64,000 nucleotides of DNA from Cyclina sinensis. Taxonomy: Eukaryota; Mollusca; Bivalvia; Venerida; Veneridae. The DNA lies in assembly GCA_012932295.1 (NCBI GenBank), contig JAAONU010000001.1:28954921-29018920 (forward strand), given 5' to 3'. A program made the translations under genes and the position numbers. The notes beneath the pieces are model-generated. The model made no database searches. It saw nothing but the letters and a program-made list of their open reading frames with translations, and was not told the DNA's origin. Of this stretch, positions 26,701 to 37,733 are shown in pieces (the first letter of the stretch is position 1; each line of letters starts with the position of its first letter).

Positions 26701-29700
26701 TGTTGGTGGACATTTCTTTGTGGATGTATTTTAACATTTTAGTGGAAAAGATAAGAGAGGATATTGTGTTTGGTGAAGTGCAACTCACTGCCAATATGAG
26801 TAGTATTACCAGGTTAGAACAGTTTAATTTGAGGAACATACATATATAGTCCCGTTTTTTTTTCTAATAAAATTTCAGTTATGACAGGCAAAATTTGTCT
26901 TAGAAGATACATGACAAGGATTTTTTCCTTTATTGTATGTAAGTGCTATGTTAATTCTTCAAAAATGAGGATGGATTTGTAATCTGAAATGGGCCTGGTT
27001 AGGTGTGACAGTGATTTGCATTTTCTTTATATAGAACATACGGGGAAATGTATTTACGTCATTTATACTTTGAAAAGAAAATAAACTATAATTAGGTGAA
27101 ATTATTTTTGACTTAAAAAAAAATATAGTAATCAGTTCGCACCCTAAGTTTCATGTATTGACACACCAATACGTAATAAAGTGTCTCATTATCATTCCTT
27201 TTGTAAAGATTAAGAAGGCCATACAACTTTATTATAACCCAGACATTTACAAATTATGTTTCAATAATTACCTTATTACCTTATAAAGTAATCACACCCC
27301 TATTATATGAGCCCACACCCTCAATTACTTTTCTTTCATTTTCAATCATAGTTTCATAATATTTCCCACCCAGACCTCTTCACCTTGAAACACAAAACAA
27401 CTCCTTCTCTGTACTTCTCAACGTGTTTTTTACTTTCTTGTTTTGGAAGCAAGCGTTTGAAGACATATAAAGATTGTCTTGATGGTCTCAAGGTTGAAAG
27501 TTACATAGAATGAAAACTTTGATTGACTGACTGAAACGTCGAGTCACTGTAATACGGATTACATCAGACAATTATGTTTAAACAAGGTTAGGGGTACTCA
27601 TGCATAAAGGATGAGTCGCCCGTACATAAAATTTCTATAGCATTTCTATAATAGAGAACTTTACCAAATCTACAACACTTCTCGTTTAAATTTGTTTGTC
27701 GCAACGATAATTATATGCCCAACACATTAAAGGTACGTTTTACTCAGATTTGAATTTTTAAGATGATGATCCATTGAGAGATGTAATGTCCATCATAGAA
27801 TTCTTGTCTAGTCAAGCATATGACTCCTCGAGAGGGGCAAATAATGACCATAGGAATATTGTTTGGAAAATCTTGGTAATGGTCAACTAGACAATGATTA
27901 CACCAAATATCAAGAGTTCTGTGCCTGGTGGTTTTAGACAAGCAGATTTTTTTCATTCATGTTTCTATTGCAACCAGTGGTTTTCAAAGAATTGCACTTT
28001 GGTACAACTTCATGGAAGGAACTTTACTACCAAGTTTAATAGACTTAGACCATGGTCTTTTGCAAGAGATGTTGTTTAAAGCTTTAGTTGACAATGGACG
28101 ACACAGGATGACCACAGAAGCTAATGATGAGCCCGGTACGCTCAGGTGGATTGATAAATTAATGAAACTACTGTTATTGTATTTAGATATCTAAGTGAGA
28201 ATAAATGAATGAATATCATAAATTAAACAACAGAACGAATGGAGAATCAAATGAAGGGGTTTAGGATGTCGTTCAGTCCGTTGTAATAATTTGGACTGCT
28301 GGATGCAAGTTGTCAAAGGATATGTTGAAATTAATATTGCTAAACCAGTGATATAATTTTGCTTTGTTTATCATAAAAAGGAGAAATATAAAAAAGGTAT
28401 GTGCTCAAGGTAAGCTTTTGTGATCGCCCTGTGTCCGTTGTACGTCGTGTGTCGTCAACTATTTTACTTTAAACAACATCTCCTGCTAAACCACAAGGTA
28501 AAAGATTATAAAACGTTGCAGAGTTGTTCCTTGAATGAAGCTTTACCAAAATTATACAAAGGAACAAGTACGGTAGAACCGCTGGATGCTCCCTGTAATA
28601 ACACTATTTCAAAATAGGTGTATTCTTTTTTAGTATTTAGTATAGATTAGAGTGAAAATACTGATATGATATATAATTAAAGCTTTCACTGAATGTAATC
28701 AAAACCCACACAATACCACTTTTCAGACGGAAAAGAGGGAAAAAAATAAATACGCAAGGTAGAGCTATAGGTCTTGTGAACCAAACTTACTCAAAAAATT
28801 TTCTACCAAATTTTTCTATTAAAATGGCTTGCACAACACATCGTTATCATATAGTCACTTATGCCAAATTATTTCAAAATCACTTGATAAAGTTAAGATT
28901 GGACACAAAATATGGACAAGCTCTAAGACTGACCTTAACCTTTGAGTTATGCAGCTGGGAGTTGAAAGCAATACAATATGTTTGTGTCAACTTATTTCAA
29001 AATCCCTTCATGCATAAAAAAGTTACAGCACGAACAATATGTGGACCGACCGACCAACCCACATAGTGATTCCTGTTTACCCACCCAAACTTCGTTTGTG
29101 AGGACATAAAAAAAGGAGACATTCAATAAACATGGCCAGGTACTGCTATGATTCTTAAACATTGCACTTGCTATCACTTCATTTATCTCTTGTTTTGAAT
29201 ATCAAGCATATATGTTGAACAGTTTTAAGCAATTCTCAGAATAAGCATCATTAAAACAATAAAGAAAAGTGTTGAAAAAAACTCGGCAAGGTAGAGTTAC
29301 ATTTCTTTGATAATTTACTTACTCTTGTTGTCCTCCATCAACAGGTGTGATATCAACTAAATCCTTTGAATACTTTAGTTGTTTTGATCCTGACAAGAAT
29401 TAAACAAGAGGGTCATGATAGCCTTTAGTGAGTCTGACGAATAGACAGACATTTGGGACATGTTTTTTTTTAATCCGTTCAGAATTCTATTCAAGACAGA
29501 CATGAAACAACCCAACAAGCAGCAGTATTCTGTACAATTTGGCGGTTCAGATGATGGACAACGGAGAGTATCTCTGCAGATATCCGTGATAGAGTTATTG
29601 CTCTTATTTAGGCACTTCAGAACTAACTTTCCTCAAAATTTAAAATAAATACACAAATGGGTTACAAAGTTATGCTACGGGAAAACATTTCGGACGGAAG

Positions 29701-31715
29701 AAGAGACAGACAGACAACATTAACCATATCCCACGTCGCCTTTTCGGCGACGGAAAAACACACAAAATGTTGTTAGATTTTCACAAATCTTTAATTGATT
29801 TAATCTTAATTAATCAAGCCTTGATAGTAAAGTACTTAAAACACGGACCATTAACTCTGCAACAAAGATCAAATGTAGCGAATCATTGACTACAAAGAGG
29901 ATCAAAGGAACTATTTGTATACAGCTTTGAAGTGGTGTTTCGCGTCTAATTGCATTTTAAGGGAACGTGCACATACTAAATGAACTACAATTATTGTTCT
30001 TTACTGACTAGACTGGTGAAAATGACAAGTCGGTTCCTTAAGAGTAGGTTTTTAACCCTGAACATTGACAAATACATTAAAATAGATTTTTCTAAATGAC
30101 AGTGCTTCTCAGAGACGTGACCTTCTCGTATTCTGTATTTAAAACTATTTACAGTGTGTACTAGAACGCCTTTTTCTTGTAAATTCTGAGAAAGGATGAG
30201 AAAGTCAGTAAACACAGCTGTTATTTTTAGTATTTTTTTACACCCAGTAATTATTTACCACACAGACAGTGGTCACCTGTTTTCGTTGTTTATATTTCAA
30301 ATTCTGGTAGTAAAACAACATGTAATCCAAGTAACCAGATCGCATAGTTTGAATGTATATTTTTTACACAATTTTTAGACTTCTTTAATTCTTCAAACAT
30401 AAATCAGACATTCAAGGCCACGTCTGTTTCAACATAAGTTCATTTGTTCATATTATTGTACGCATCGAGGTGTTTACTTACGCGCGGTTAAAAGGGATCA
30501 TGTTTTGGATGTGAAGCCATGCAAATATTAATAAATTCGTAGACATTTCAGGATTCTTCAATTTATTATCATTTGCTTGCTTCTTTTTTGTTGTTTAATT
30601 ACCAGACACACGCATTTTGCGCATGAACAAAATACGCTTCCACATTCAACAAAAGGCGTAACAACGGAAGTGTAAACAAAATAAACCCGTTTATATGGCG
30701 GCTTTGCGCGCTGTCATAGGAGCACATTTTAATGCATGAACTTTTGTCTCCTATCCAGCCAGCTGTATTTTTACTCTTTAGACGATTTTGCACTTTTTAA
30801 CTCTGGTTTTGTTTTTGTTTATTTTTGTCTTCCTTTCCTACTACCTTTAACCCACTTATTGTTAATTGGGCACTGTGAAAAGCTTTACTAGTTAAACTGA
30901 ATCCAACAAAAGAAAGACGACCTGAGACCAGAATTTATATCATTTAAGTAAGCACTTAACTATAAGATGTTACTGAACATTTAATCCAGTACACATTAAG
31001 TACTCTGTTATTTAGTAAATAATATTGTTTGTTATAGGTGGCAGTCTTGAAGGGCAATGAGCAGTTTTGTGGAGGAACACTGATAGCACCACAATGGGTC
31101 CTCACAGCCGCTCACTGCATTCGAAAAAAGAAAAGAAGGCGGAAAATTCGAGTGAAAGTTGGAGAGCATGATATTGACGCTGACGAAGGCGGAGAAATGT
31201 TTATAAATTTACAAGATGATATTCCTCATCCAAAATATGACTTTGATACAATAACTCACGATATAGCGCTTTTAAAATTAGCAAAACCAGTGTCCGCTTC
31301 TCGAACTGTAGGATTTGCTTGTTTACCAGAAGAGACAGACAAACTTCCGGAAAAGCACATGTGTTATATTATTGGCTGGGGTAAGAAGAAAAATAATGAC
31401 GTTTTTGGATCAAAAGTTCTTCGCGAGGCTTTGGTTCCATTGGTTAATAGAAGAACATGCCAGAAAGCTTTTAATTATCCAATTCATGACACACAGGTTT
31501 GTGCGGGTAGTATAAATGGCGGTGCTGATTCTTGTGCAGGTGATAGTGGTGGTCCTTTGCTTTGTCGAAAACCCGGCGCCGGCAGTCAGACTAAATGGAT
31601 GGTCTACGGCGTGACAAGTTACGGTGAAGGTTGTGGAGAAAAGAAAAAATTTGGTATTTACACTAAAGTCAGGAAGTACTTAGATTGGATAAGTGAAGTT
31701 TTAGCTCGTAACTAA
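11150..31715 (+). CDS. TSP1-TSP1-trypsin modular serine protease (3 exons, 5' partial)
   Basis: Seen: three exons, 11150-11756, 22154-22284 and 31038-31715, joined by GT-AG introns in phases 1 and 0, give 471 codons plus stop. Residues counted from 11150: acidic/Ser-Thr-rich lead 1-37; TSP1 repeat one about 38-82 (WSTW, six Cys); basic linker; TSP1 repeat two about 112-157 (WTPW, six Cys); Ser/Asp-rich link with N-x-S/T sites at 185 and 193; propeptide Cys219; activation cleavage Arg231/Val232 (VVGG); S1 domain 232-471 with His272, Asp321, Ser416 and Asp410 in the S1 pocket, predicting cleavage after Arg/Lys. Known of the family: such zymogens act outside the cell in clotting, immunity or matrix turnover; the propeptide Cys pairs with a catalytic-domain Cys (here Cys341). 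Missing: a signal peptide, which should be on an unfound upstream exon. The exact role is not identifiable. Confidence 0.88.
11921..11950. repeat. C-rich then A-rich simple repeat
   Basis: A run of about 18 nearly pure C/T bases is followed directly by about 14 A. It is a low-complexity tract in the protease intron with no other structure around it. Confidence 0.85.
12419..12467. repeat. 24-bp direct duplication
   Basis: The segment ttttcagttcatttgtttaa plus 'agaa' occurs twice in immediate succession, and the start of a third, diverged copy follows. It is a small tandem duplication in intron sequence. Confidence 0.85.
12951..13007. other. small inverted repeat
   Basis: ggccaggaag at about 12953-12962 is mirrored by cttcctggcc at about 12997-13006, giving a 10-bp perfect stem with a ~34-base loop. 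It sits in the protease intron. It may be a hairpin or a remnant of a foldback element. Confidence 0.6.
13008..14755. other. intronic stretch without recognised features
   Basis: AT-rich DNA with a short ATT microsatellite near 14068-14082. A fragment of a dispersed module ('accacaagacccagagttctgaaatttggcacaaa') occurs near 13935-13975. No exon or RNA gene was found. Confidence 0.4.
14760..16262. repeat. 31-bp tandem array, about 48 copies
   Basis: The unit is gcaatgacactgttccttga followed by cctgaagtgta, 31 bp, repeated about 48 times with moderate divergence, more uniform on the left and mosaic on the right ('ctcagtctgaggta' variants). The core 'cttgacctga' is retained in many units. Because 31 is not a multiple of three and stops are rare on the - strand, several overlapping - strand frames run through it with a 31-residue period. 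They have no conserved domain and are not taken as genes. Confidence 0.93.
16263..19347. other. intronic stretch, little recognised
   Basis: AT-rich DNA. A GC-richer island at 16560-16600 contains ggccggccggtgacgtcatt, a FseI palindrome next to a CRE-like TGACGTCA. A short agtctagcac repeat, two to three copies, lies at 18090-18122. No exon was recognised. Confidence 0.4.
19348..19575. repeat. ~113-bp direct tandem duplication
   Basis: A segment beginning 'aataaaaatatgacatttct' and ending 'cgttacaaaatcaatagca' occurs twice in succession (starts near 19351 and 19464) with only a few substitutions and a small gap at 'ccgccggctg'. It is a recent local duplication in the protease intron. Confidence 0.88.
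19744..23875. repeat. nest of diverged dispersed repeat modules (excluding protease exon B)
   Basis: Two module types recur with heavy divergence. One reads approximately 'tttgatcgtccttccgtc..gtcaac', 'aacactctagaggccacattt', 'catgaaactttctcagaata', 'tttgtcctgatgatctc', 'aggtcaccagctca'. The other reads 'gaacaatcttggtagaggtccac', 'aagacaatactacataccaa', 'ttcagaagtcacagcttt'. Both are families I recall as abundant in bivalve genomes. Protease exon B at 22154-22284 lies within this zone but is not repeat-derived. Confidence 0.7.
22154..22284 (+). CDS. protease exon B: propeptide and activation site
   Basis: 131 nt between acceptor tttgatttcag and donor GCAG/gtacta. It encodes the last stretch of the propeptide with a single Cys in TKCGIQPDP, the activation sequence SYR/VVGGEE and the start of the catalytic domain up to EWPWQ. 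The split Asp codon joins exon A in phase 1; the right edge is phase 0. An upstream ttg in the same frame belongs to the intron and is not a start. Confidence 0.93.
23876..24890. repeat. 65-bp tandem array, about 15.5 copies
   Basis: The unit is tgtttgtctagaactctcta then 'gaggtctccttttatccaag' then 'atttcgttaacttgctttct' then 'ctgaa', 65 bp. Each unit has two XbaI palindromes TCTAGA in tandem. Variants alternate between 'tctagaggtctcc' and 'tctagatgtatcc' and between 'atttcg' and 'attttg', suggesting multi-unit duplications. The unit is homologous to part of the dispersed 'ctctagaggtcacatttt' module on both flanks. Confidence 0.94.
24891..26160. repeat. dispersed repeat modules with a short duplication
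   Basis: Diverged copies of the 'agaggccacattt / agaatgtttgtct / aggtcaccag' module continue. At about 25955-26068 a ~57-bp segment beginning 'gaatctaggtaacgcttcta' is duplicated exactly in tandem. No coding content. Confidence 0.7.
26228..26262. repeat. (CCGT)n microsatellite
   Basis: 'catccatccgtccgtccgtc' followed by 'cgtctgtccgtcc' is a short, slightly imperfect four-base repeat inside a diverged dispersed element in protease intron 2. Confidence 0.88.
26263..31037. other. intronic stretch with scattered dispersed repeats
   Basis: Modules recognisable at 27770-28080 ('cttggtaatggtcaactagacaatgat'), 28417-28610 ('gatcgccctgtgtccgttgt') and 28830-29110 ('accgaccgaccaaccc' end, with 'cttatttcaaaatcccttca'). 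Otherwise AT-rich DNA up to the exon C acceptor. No further exon was recognised. Confidence 0.5.
31038..31715 (+). CDS. protease exon C: trypsin-like catalytic domain and stop
   Basis: 678 nt from acceptor tgttatag to the TAA at 31713-31715. It encodes most of the S1 domain in one exon: CGGTLI, TAAHC (His), DIALLK (Asp), IIGWG, GGADSCAGDSGGP (Asp189-equivalent, catalytic Ser), VTSYGEGC (216 Gly) and the C-terminal IYTKVRKYLDWI helix. The loop directly after the catalytic His is strongly basic (IRKKKRRRKIRVK), unusual for the family. All catalytic and pocket residues are intact, so an active enzyme is expected. Confidence 0.95.
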   Translation: MAVLKGNEQFCGGTLIAPQWVLTAAHCIRKKKRRRKIRVKVGEHDIDADEGGEMFINLQDDIPHPKYDFDTITHDIALLKLAKPVSASRTVGFACLPEETDKLPEKHMCYIIGWGKKKNNDVFGSKVLREALVPLVNRRTCQKAFNYPIHDTQVCAGSINGGADSCAGDSGGPLLCRKPGAGSQTKWMVYGVTSYGEGCGEKKKFGIYTKVRKYLDWISEVLARN

Positions 31716-31861
31716 TACATTTCGAAATTTTCTATCAATAAGAATTATGTCTCCCAATAATTACGTAACTGAAAACTGATTTTTTATAAACCCTGAAGAT
31801 GTTCATTTGTCAAAAGAACGTTTAAGACCCTTCAGACCCAACTTAAAATCAATCGCATAAA

Positions 31862-31867
31862 AATAAA
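31862..31867 (+). terminator. candidate polyadenylation signal of the protease gene
   Basis: AATAAA about 147 nt after the protease stop, within 'cataaaaataaataat'. It is the first canonical signal downstream. In AT-rich DNA this is weak evidence on its own. Confidence 0.4.
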
Positions 31868-32420
31868 TAATTTTCACATTTGTATGAATCGATCTCCAAA
31901 ACTGATGCAGTAGATACTGGCAACCAGACAGTGCAGTCACATTTGTTGTCAATTTGTTGATTGTGGGATCAACTTTCCCTTTTGTCCACATCGCTCGGCA
32001 TGCAATTCTTTGACGTTTTGAAACGGACAGATAAAAAAATAAGAACCCAAATGGCTGATATGAAATTCAAACGTTTTTTTACTGGTTGCCTTTCTTGGCA
32101 TCATCTAGAATCATCTAGTCATCTTGAAGTCTATCGAAAACAGGGTTGTTTTCTATGTTTTAAGTTCACTGTTGCAAATAAACTCAATTAAAATTTTACA
32201 GATTAACAAAATTAAAAATGAACATTGCGTTTCTGCTCTACTTGGAAAAAATATCGTGAAGTTTAAGTAATAAAATTGTCAGTAATTAAATTATTTCATT
32301 ACCTGTATGTGTCAAGATAACTCTACTATTTGACTTCGTCAAATCGACTTAGTCTTATTCTTCGCGTCATTTTGACTGTCTTTAGCAAAATAAAAAGTAA
32401 TACAGAAGCAGCTTAATTGA

Positions 32421-32625
32421 GGTGGCAGCGTGGCCGAGTTGTTAACGCGTCGGACTAGTAGTCAAAGGATTGCTAGCAGCACGGGTTCAACCCCAGTCAG
32501 AAGCAAGCCGTTGTTTCCTTTAGCAAGAAACTTTACACTCATTGGTACTGGCTAGGTCCATGAATAGATTCGAGAGTGTGCCCTATATAAGGTAAAAGCT
32601 TCCTGCACAAACGAACTGAAAACAT
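32421..32625 (+). mobile_element. tRNA-derived SINE
   Basis: The 5' part has a polymerase III box A (tggccgagttg) and, about 45 bases on, a box B-like ggttcaacccc. The ends do not pair as an acceptor stem, so it is not a functional tRNA. The tail includes ttcctttagcaagaaacttt and 'acactcattggtactggcta', which resembles SINE core/tail sequence that I recall from molluscs. Family not verified. Confidence 0.65.
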
Positions 32626-35290
32626 TTGGTATAAACTAATTGTAAACTTTATTTAATTAAAGGACAGGTGACATTCAAAATACGAGAAGGTTTATAGTCA
32701 AGCGGTTCTAACAAGAATTTCATAGTTTATATTTCAGACTTCTCAACATATGAATATTTTATTCCACTGTGAAACATACGACAATTTTATGTATTTATGT
32801 TATTCAGGGTGACATAGACGTTAAAAATGGCAAATCAATTTACATGTTTGGTGTTTTAAGCTCAGCTGAGCACCGGCTGCTCAGGGAGAGCTTTGAGCTT
32901 TTATGATCGGCCTTTATCCATCGCATGTCGTCTGTCGTCAACATGTAGCTTGAAAACACTCTAGAAGCCTTAATTTTTCATCCAGCCTTCATTAACTTTC
33001 TCAGAGTGTTTTTCCTGATTATATCTCGGAACTTGGTCACCAGCTTGAATAAAAACAATGGTTTTGAACTCTCGACAGAAGATATTTTTAACCAGTCTTT
33101 ATTAGAATTTCTCAGAATGTTTGTCATGAACAGTTATACTTAGGTTAGTGCTTTACATGATTTCATATCAGATAACGAAATTTGGTCACGCAGGCTGTTG
33201 ACTGAAACCAGTTACATGGAATGAAAAAAAGTCTGTTTTTTTCTGAAAGATCTTAACACTTATTGCAGATTATATTTGACCATTATGTTTTCATACACGC
33301 CTCTAGCACATGTGAAGTTTTGGTGGGGTTTTTTTTTCAGTCTTGAAAACGGGTTTCTAGAGGGAAATTATATATATCTAAAACCACTCTAGTACTTTAC
33401 CTTATAGATTTTAAAAACACTCATGTTTATGTATGAAATCTTTCACCGAACTTGGATTTTTTAAAGTTATTTTTACTAGTGATATTTTTTTAGAACATTT
33501 TTACTGCTTTTGCAATTCAGAGTACATTGGCAATAATTATTTTAATTATTGCTTCAATCTAAAAAACACGTCATGTACACTATCTGAACTTGTGATTATC
33601 ATTGTTTGTCACTTAATGAGATTAATATTCTGTTAACATTTACGCCAATCAGTCATGCTTTGACTATAAGAATTATTTTCTAAGCTACATAGGGATCTAG
33701 ATAACTCTGGGAAATCTTCTATTTTGTTTGTTTTCTAGGCATGACTTTATTCTTATATCTGTAATAAAATTCTGAAAATTGGGTTTGTTATCCATGTCCC
33801 TGTTAAATTTGTTGTCAGTGAAACAAGTATCGTACAACGAGAAGTTAAGCTATTTGACAAAGAAATGTCTCGCTCAATTATGACCAAATAACAAAATGAC
33901 AGAAAGTTACAACTTGTGCAGAAAAAAGGAAATATCCGTCTGAAACTGTCCTAATAAATCATGGAAGAAACTTGTTAACTCTGTGAAAGTAGTTATCGCC
34001 GAAGAGATAGTGCTCATTGTGATAGGATTCTATCTATGCTAGGCTGGTGCGGGTAGACGTTATGAACAACGCCAGAAGAAGTGTTTGGTTAATAAGTGCG
34101 TGACACTTAAAGTATGGTATGACTTCTGGATAGACGCCTTATTCTTATACACGAAAGACAATCAGTAGTGTTTGTTGAGAAATAAGGTCCTTGGATCACG
34201 TAATGATCGCGTTAATCGTGCGCCATTTTAGGAATGTAATGTACGTTTGTATATCTGTTCATACAACAGCTAATAAATTTTCAGGGTGTAACTATCCGAA
34301 ATGAAAGAATTACAAGATTTAAGAAAGAATTTATATCCTGGTGAAACTAAGGCAAAAGATTTTTGCGCTAGTTCAGTGGATACTTCCATAATAATGCTTC
34401 AATGCTACTTGGAAAGCTATTGGCCTGAAATCTATTTTTGGCCATGCTTATTTTATAAATACATGAACAAAAAAGAAACATGGCCGAAACATATTTATTC
34501 AGTGAACTATAGATAAGTCTTAAACATATGTTTTCTGTTACTTAACTATTTTCTTGATAAGCTAGGATTGACCTTCACATCCCTGTTAATTCAGTTATTC
34601 AAAATATAAGCATTAATTTAGAGAAAACGTAACGCATCTTCTCGGACCGTTTAGACTGATTAAAAAGTGAACATTTCCAAACAACTAGGGAACGGCTGGA
34701 AAGTGTACATGGCAATATCATGCTTGTATGTCTTTAAAATGCAATAAATATACTGTTAATGGATAGTTTATTCCCCGGTTAATTAGAAATACTTAATTAC
34801 CTTTAGTCACAGTATGAATATATACTTTTCATTATTTTAACCAACGAGTTTCTCACCCACCTCTCAAACCAGGCGTTACTAAGATAAATGGGCTTCAGTA
34901 ATCAAATAATATGATCCCATAGACGGGAATAAAAAGGTTTTTATCCAAATGTCTGTGAAAAATAGGGTGAATAGGTTGGTATTACTTTTTATTTCATTCT
35001 TTTATATAATTTGCATTTGAGAGGAAGATCCGAAAAAGTGAAATGAGAAATAAAAAAGTACCTGTACCTTCGGATCGGTCGATTTACTGTAAAGAAGGAA
35101 AATTTATTTCACGCGTTATAAAAACATTGAGGCAACATAAGATAAGGATCAGTTGAAAATAAGTTCAAGATTTGCTTAACAGTTAGTGTCAACAGACGCT
35201 TTTGGGCTGTTAATGAAAAAAATCACTTTGACACAGCCCAAAGGAAGTTCTTGCAAGATGTTTGTGGAGTGAGCTCCTAGTTGCCGATTT
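32626..35290. other. intergenic, one dispersed repeat copy
   Basis: At about 32890-33180 a copy of the 'tttatgatcggcctttatcc..gtcgtcaac / aacactctagaagcc / tttctcagaatgtttgtc' module is present. The rest is AT-rich with no recognised gene or RNA. Confidence 0.5.
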
Positions 35291-35690
35291 AATTGGCAAC
35301 TGGCAACCAGCCTCACATTTCAACCTGCAAAAATTCGTAAAACACAAGAATAGGCAACTGGTAACTGGCGGTTAGCTTTCAGTGAAAACATGAATATCTT
35401 CAACTTCCAACTCGCAGCGTCATGCCAGTTTGGTTTCTGCTATTATTTCTTATAAAAACTAACAGCTAGTAGATTTTCTGTTTCAAAGCATGCGAATCGT
35501 CACCTGGCAAATGAAACACAGGGGCGATGATTGATTGATAAAAGGAGTTCTCAGTTTGTAGTGAATAGGCAACTGGTAGCCAGCTGTCATTTCGTACTCA
35601 AAATCTGCAGTTCATCAAATGGCAACTTGCATCGAGATGACAGTGCAGTGTTAAAAGGATTTCTAGTATAGTGGCAACTTGCGCCAGTAT
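35290..35690. repeat. cluster of GGCAACTGG words
   Basis: ggcaactggcaaccagcc near 35292, ggcaactggtaactggc near 35353, cacctggcaaatg near 35500, ggcaactggtagccagc near 35568, atggcaacttgc near 35619 and gtggcaacttgcgcc near 35672. The words recur at irregular spacing, roughly 60-110 bp, within diverged context, so this looks like an old repeat and not a clean tandem array. Confidence 0.6.
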
Positions 35691-37730
35691 AACCGTCTTG
35701 TTAACTTCACGTCATCAATATCTTCTTGTCAAAAATTTTAGGCAAAAATATAAACACAGACATGTTTCGTAACTTTATAATTACAGTTGAGGTGACAAGT
35801 AACTTGACAAAACCATCAACAATGTAAATACATGTATATCTGTTGAAACGAAAACAGACTCTTATTTTATGTCAGGAAGAAAACCTTCAATGTATGATCT
35901 GCAGCTTTATGACTTTCAGTGTTTACCGTCCATACATAAAGACACTGACTAATTGAGGAATACACAGCTTGACCGTTAAATCTGACACAAACAAGGACAT
36001 GTGCTGTATTGTCCTGTCAATAAAAACAGAACGAAGATTTTTTTTAGTTTAACTTTATCTAGAACAAATGCTGTTACGTAAATAGAACAGCTACCAGATA
36101 GGAAATGTAATACTAATCTATGCATGTCCGTGATCGAAATCAATTGTCTTGAGTTTGATTAACCCCAACTTGACAAAAGCCCATTTGCTGATTTTGAATA
36201 TTAATTCACCCCGATCCAATCCACTCCCTTCTATGATAACCAAGAAGCGGAATCGTGCATCAAAATGACTTAGAATTACTCAGTACGTTTTTCTTCATAA
36301 TTATAGAAAAAGTATAATCTTACCATGCCACACTGTACAAATTATTTGACCACTCTAGGAAGTGGTAAGCAAAAATGGCGGTATTTTTAGGCTTGTTGTG
36401 CACATTCGTAAGCTGTATTTACAAGAATCATTTTAGCAATGGCAAAATTCTGCAAAATTAATAAATTACAAAAAAAACTCAGTTTCTAACAATGCGCCAA
36501 TCTGACTAAGTTCACGATCTCCCTAATAGCATAGCGATGTTTTGGATATGATTTTAATCAGATTCACAATGCGCTGACTTTTCATATCTAAATTTATTCT
36601 CCGCGAGAGGACTATCAGATGTCTAAAATATTTCTTCTAATTCGGCGGCCTGATTTAATCTGTAAATGTATTTTTTTCCCTCATCTTTATATCAAATTTG
36701 TATAAAATTCATATAAACAATCAGAAAATCCCAGTTCAGAGTTACATTTTGTTAGTTATTTTTCGGAATCTATTTTCAGACCGACTCGAGTTCGAAGTAC
36801 ATGTTCTACATAGCGGATAATTTACATATAAAACAGTAAGAATAAGATAAATAGAAATTCGCAGACACCACAAAAGGTTATCACTTTGGACTTGTTCCAT
36901 GATAAATGTACTGAACGAACTCAATTTTTATTCGAGCAATGAGTGGCGAAGTAATTATAGCGCTTAATAAAGATACTGATGAGGCCCTATAACAACATTC
37001 TGCGGTTGAAAACACTCGAAAATCGTATAACGTACTCAGCCGGCATTCTCATTTCTAACAGATTTGTGACTCGCGGTAATCTTTACCAAGTATTACGAGA
37101 TTTTCATGCCAAATTATTGATATTTTAGTGAAGAGATATATTTGAAGTGCAAATGAAACAGGATGTTTGACCAGGTTTTGGGCAGTTTTGGTCAACTGAT
37201 CTCTTAAAATCGCTGCTTGACCAAAATAAGCTTATTTCAAATGAAGCAGGTTCCTGTTAGCATAAAAACAAAAACGGTCAGGACAAAATAATCCACTGAA
37301 GATCCAAATGAAATGTAAATATACCATACTTTTGCTCGTCCTCAATGGACTCAATGGCATGGCAACCAAAAGAAAAATCTTCAAAACTCTTCTCCGAAGC
37401 GATCCCCTGACTGATCTAATTTCTTTTTGAACAAATGTTCCTTTATGTAAGTAGTGAAATTTATATCGATACGTGAAAAAAACAATGTCGCCAGGGGCAA
37501 GGCTTTTTCCCTGTAGCTTTATGGAGAGCTTAAAAAAACTTCTCCTCAAAAACTGCTTGCTTAATTTACTTGCTTGACTGAAAGTAACTCAGAACAAATG
37601 CTCTTTGGGTGTATATAGAAATTGTGAAACTTTTATCGCTCCGTGAAAAAGAACACTCGACCGCAAAGGGCGGGGCTTAATATCTTTATAAGTCTATATG
37701 GGAAGTTATAAAAATCATATTTATTTTCGA
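35691..37730. other. intergenic, nothing recognised
   Basis: AT-rich DNA without coding-like segments, RNA genes or repeats that I can support. The longer - strand frame around 37232-37549 lacks any recognisable domain. Confidence 0.4.
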
Positions 37731-37733
37731 AAG

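Larger units (their letters stand above)
22285..31037 (+). other. protease intron 2 (~8.8 kb)
   Basis: Begins gtacta and ends tgttatag. It carries the 65-bp array (23876-24890), more dispersed modules up to about 26160, a CCGT microsatellite near 26228, further modules at 27760-28080, 28417-28600 and 28760-29110, and a short aatgaatg run near 22770. The intron position, just after the PWQ of the S1 domain, joins cleanly to exon C in phase 0. Confidence 0.75.

Noticed and set aside
32421..32505. Functional tRNA-Leu/Ser
   Set aside because: The 5' and 3' ends do not pair; tail continues as SINE.
37232..37549. 105-residue - strand frame
   Set aside because: No domain, no splice context, low-complexity basic reading; treated as chance.
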